NCBI GenBank assembly: GCA_019009955.1
Contig: CM032232.1
Coordinates: 49,192,501-49,256,500 of the forward strand
From: Riptortus pedestris
Taxonomy: Eukaryota > Arthropoda > Insecta > Hemiptera > Alydidae
DNA length: 64,000 nt
Direction of reading: 5' to 3'
The position numbers and the translations under genes were made by a program. This document shows, piece by piece, positions 60,656-64,000 of this stretch (its first letter is position 1; each line of letters starts with the position of its first letter). The notes beneath the pieces were generated by a model, which did not search any database, had not been told where the DNA came from, and saw nothing but the letters and a program-made list of their open reading frames with translations.

Positions 60656-61139
60656 GAATCCCCTAAGTATAATATAACAATTCTAAAACTAACTCAAATA
60701 TTTATTCAAATTCTTATTCGCTTACCTAACTCACATAAGTTTAAGAAGTTATCCTACCTTAGTACTTCAAGATTCCGAGTAATTTACATCAATATATATT
60801 TTTTATTTAAACCTGCCTCTGTTTATAATTTTATTGGTCCAGTTAATAATGTATTCGTATTCGATTCGTGGAATGAACACACAGAAAGATTGCGTGATTC
60901 TGACAAGCAGGATTGAAACACAATGACTGTCATTCAGACCACATGCATATAATGTAAAATTCAACAATATATTTAGGTGATGAAGGTGTCATTTTAGCTT
61001 TTAGATTGAATCTCATTACAAATAGATTTAATTTACTTCGTTTACATTGCCTGATTATTAGCTATACTGATAGTTATTTATTAATTATACATATGGAAAT
61101 TATTACTTCAGATCTGTGTCACTTTCTTATATTGCAAAT
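60656..61139. other. AT-rich interval without recognised gene
   Basis: Nothing recognised between two SINE copies. Confidence 0.5.
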
Positions 61140-61345
61140 ACCTTGTGTAGAAACGTCTTGGCTAGAATCTCACATGATAAACATAGGAGATGGCGAATAT
61201 GTTTCCCGCCTTGGCAATAGGAATTAAATAAGTGACAAACTCATTAAATATAATTCTTCCACCCTGGCAAGAAAAGGATGGTAACCAATAGATAGCCCAT
61301 CCAAACTAGCCATTTTAGGAAAAGTGGGCGTCAAAAAATAATAAT
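61140..61345 (+). mobile_element. tRNA-derived SINE (copy S8)
   Basis: It has an eroded head, the B-box-side TTTCCCGCCTTGGCAATAGG, body AAATAAGTGACAAACTCATT, then GGTAACC..ATAGCCC and the tail GTGGGCGTCAAAAAATAATA. It is diverged from S6 but collinear with it. Confidence 0.7.
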
Positions 61346-63432
61346 ATACTGCAATAAATAATTTATGGTGCATCGTTAAAATGTCACTGTTTGATACTGA
61401 TTATTTCAAATGTTCGAGTATAACAGTTATGGTAAATTAATTACGTATGTCGTCAGGTTAGAATTAATTGAATAGTTCAATCTCCAACAAGGCTAACATA
61501 TACTGATTGTTTGATTTTCTTATTTTCCTAATGTCTACTTACATCATTTTCACTACATCAGTTATTCATTCTAAAATTCATTTACACCTAACATTTTAGA
61601 CTATTACTTATTTTTTTAATAATTTGTGCTTCTAAATGTTCCAACTGTCCTAACTAGTTTTTTTTTTTTTTATAATGCATATATATATTCATTAATGTAT
61701 TATGAAAATACATGTTATATACCTAAATAATTGCATGGTACATGTAGTAAATAAACGCCCTTTGAGCATGGATAATGTGCAAAGGAAAATTTATATATAT
61801 ATCTAAAATCTCATCAGAAAAAATATCAATTTACGTTTGCTAATCAACGGATATATTGATACTACATTCATGAAAATGGTATATCTATTAATTAATAAAA
61901 TAAACAGGGTGATTTTTAAGGAAAGCTCCACCACACAATACTGAGTGAGTAAATAGATTAGTAGGGATCATACACACTTACGTCTGTACATAACCGAGAG
62001 AGGCCTTTAATAATGAGAATGGATTGCTGTTCACATTCAGGAAAACACTTTCTGGCAATTGGACTACTTATATCTACTTTTATTATTTTTATTTATTTTC
62101 AAGTTATGAACTCCTAACACCTAATTGGGGAGGGCCAAGTTTTATAAGGGCTATTGGACCGGGAGTTAGTTATGTTGTTCGTAGCAGGTGCAAATTTACT
62201 CCATGCATTAAAATAGGGTCTTGAGGCAAACCTTTTAAAGGTAGCAGAAAATATGAAAATAAAGGCAAAACTCTGAGGAGGAATTATAATGTGGAAATAA
62301 ATTCTTATTTAAGAGTCCAGGGAGGAAGAAAGACCATTAAGAATACATTTTCACTTGTTGATAAATATGCAGATATATATTTTTTTATTTACGTCAGCAC
62401 TAGGGAGCCAGATAGAATTACTGGGGCATTTATCAAGTAAACTCTCGTTAGGGGAGACAGCCCTAATTATAAATGTTTCAAGGGTTTACTTATTACTCAA
62501 CTAACAATAACTACCTTAGCTCCAATTAAAATTTAATTACTTTTTAATCCCCTTAATTCTTATATATCGCTAGTAATAGGTGTTATAATATATGTGCATA
62601 GCTTATTTAATAAAAGAACATTCAATAATCAACACCTCTACCATTTTAGAAGTTAAAAGTCCGTCGTGTAGGAACAGTTTTATAATGGTATTTCAAAAGG
62701 TGGCTTATTAATACATAAATAAAGTACTTAATATAAATCTAAAAAAGGAAACTAAACTATCACAAGTAATAGAAAAATTACTAAAGCTTGATTGGAGATA
62801 TACGAAACATTATATTAATGGTTAACATAAATATTGCAGATATTTATATACTACAATGAGAATGTATTTGGGAGATTTTCGAGACACTTTTTCATGTGAA
62901 GGACCATAACTGCTTATTTATTAGGTGAAAATATTAATAATCACTATTCATAATTAATAATTCATCATTTAGACCCCGACCTCTACCTATCCGCAAAAAC
63001 TGTGGCGATGAATAGCCTAAGAAAGGTAGGTACAGCTACCGAACATTCGCATAATAGTCTGACGAGAAGACCGCTGGAGAAGAAAGGCGGTAGGATGAGA
63101 AGAACATAAAGCCCAGCAGGGAAGTCTACAAACCACATTAATAATAACCAAAAACTATTTAGACCTTCAAATTTCCTCAACGATTACTCTTATAAAAAAT
63201 TGTAACTATATATCAAAATTTCTAGAACGTTTATTATATTCTATACATTTTTCTCCGAGGCCTCACCTATATTAAATATTATCTGCTAGTCACCAAATGA
63301 AGTCTCCTCTTCATTGTTCAATTTTTATCACAACGATTTTTGTTTCATTTCTGGTCTAGGGTACACGTTAGCCATGTGCAAAAAGAAATTCGTAGTACAA
63401 ATGGTATAAAATATATATGAATATGTATGTAT

Positions 63433-63433
<1 letters not shown>
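61346..63433. other. AT-rich interval without recognised gene
   Basis: Nothing classified. A sequence resembling a HINE 3' stem-loop on the minus strand (AGTCCGTCGTGTAGG at 62658) stands alone and is too short to call. Confidence 0.5.
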
Positions 63434-63470
<37 letters not shown>

Positions 63471-63478
63471 GTGTGTGA
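63434..63478. repeat. (GT)n microsatellite
   Basis: GT tract with one GC interruption. Confidence 0.95.
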
Positions 63479-64000
63479 GCACGGACCTGTGGTCATAAAA
63501 GCATGCAAGAAGAATATAATACAAAGATCCAAGAGAACAGTCTAAATAATTATTGTTTGAAACTAAGCCACAATAAAAATTTTCTTGTATTTAAGATAAA
63601 GTTAAACATCAAATACAGTTTCTGTTGCGACCTCTGAATAAGAACTATGATTTTCATGCATATTCTCTAACTAAATTTAAATGTCAGGCAGTAGCTTTTA
63701 TAAGCCGTCTGCCTCCTGGTGTAACTTTATTATTCAGTAGCAGACGACACGAAGAAGATATCTGCTAAAAAGTATCATATATAGGAGTCAAGCCGAAAAG
63801 CGATAAAGGCTTAGAGTGATGAGAGGTTTTCTTTCTCATGACTTTAGTGCTTTTTCGTGTATTACTGGAACATATTTAGCTCCTGAGAGGAAACCAAACA
63901 CTTCTTTCATTTTTTTTTGGCTTTTTCTTCGGAAAAAAGCAGACGTATAATCCATTCATATTTCCACATTCCAGTGAAAATACTTCAATATATACCATTA
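63479..64000. other. Interval without recognised gene at window end
   Basis: Nothing recognised. Confidence 0.5.

Overview
This looks like a non-coding, repeat-dominated stretch of an animal nuclear genome, most likely an arthropod and plausibly a crustacean. The evidence is strong AT richness, very dense long (TA)n/(GT)n/(CA)n microsatellites, a short run of the arthropod telomere motif TTAGG, a Jockey-like LINE end, a Penelope-like palindrome with hammerhead-ribozyme-like folds, Transib-like ends and Tc1/mariner remnants. The species assignment is inference. I found no intact host gene, no rRNA and no convincing functional tRNA gene. Nearly every open reading frame above 60 codons falls in a microsatellite, a tandem repeat or a transposon.

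The commonest component is one family of small non-autonomous elements, called HINE-like here because its layout resembles DINE-1/Helentron-associated elements. It has a 12-bp subterminal inverted repeat (AGCAGATTTCCC / GGGAAATCTGCT), a palindrome just inside the 5' end, a central microsatellite slot, a conserved 3' block, and a terminal stem-loop of the form ACGCA-loop-TGCGT followed by GACGGACTT. About nineteen copies or fragments occur across the window in both orientations. Several are interrupted by, or inserted into, other elements, so their ends can be defined: 15691-16541 sits inside a SINE, 8118-8966 holds a Tc1-like element, and 55892-58586 holds both a Helitron and a second HINE.

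Other mobile DNA: a Helitron family with three successive 3' hairpins and a CTAG end (6958-8096, 56035-57293, and a diverged 5' block at about 48590-49160); two oppositely oriented Transib-like elements (22804-24204, 36611-37824) whose ends have an RSS-like heptamer, 23-nt spacer and nonamer; a Tc1-like remnant with a recognisable transposase helix-turn-helix (8210-8831); a TA-flanked MITE (37271-37478); two 5'-truncated LINE insertions with clear target-site duplications (12447-13098, 44560-44734); a tRNA-derived SINE family in eight places; and a perfect 229-bp inverted repeat of probable Penelope type at 17798-18349.

Tandem DNA includes a 60-bp minisatellite at 29430-30480 with open frames on both strands, a 28-bp minisatellite inside the LINE 3' UTR (12513-12800), and about seventeen microsatellites. 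The remaining intervals are AT-rich DNA in which I recognise nothing; they probably hold older repeats that need a library search.
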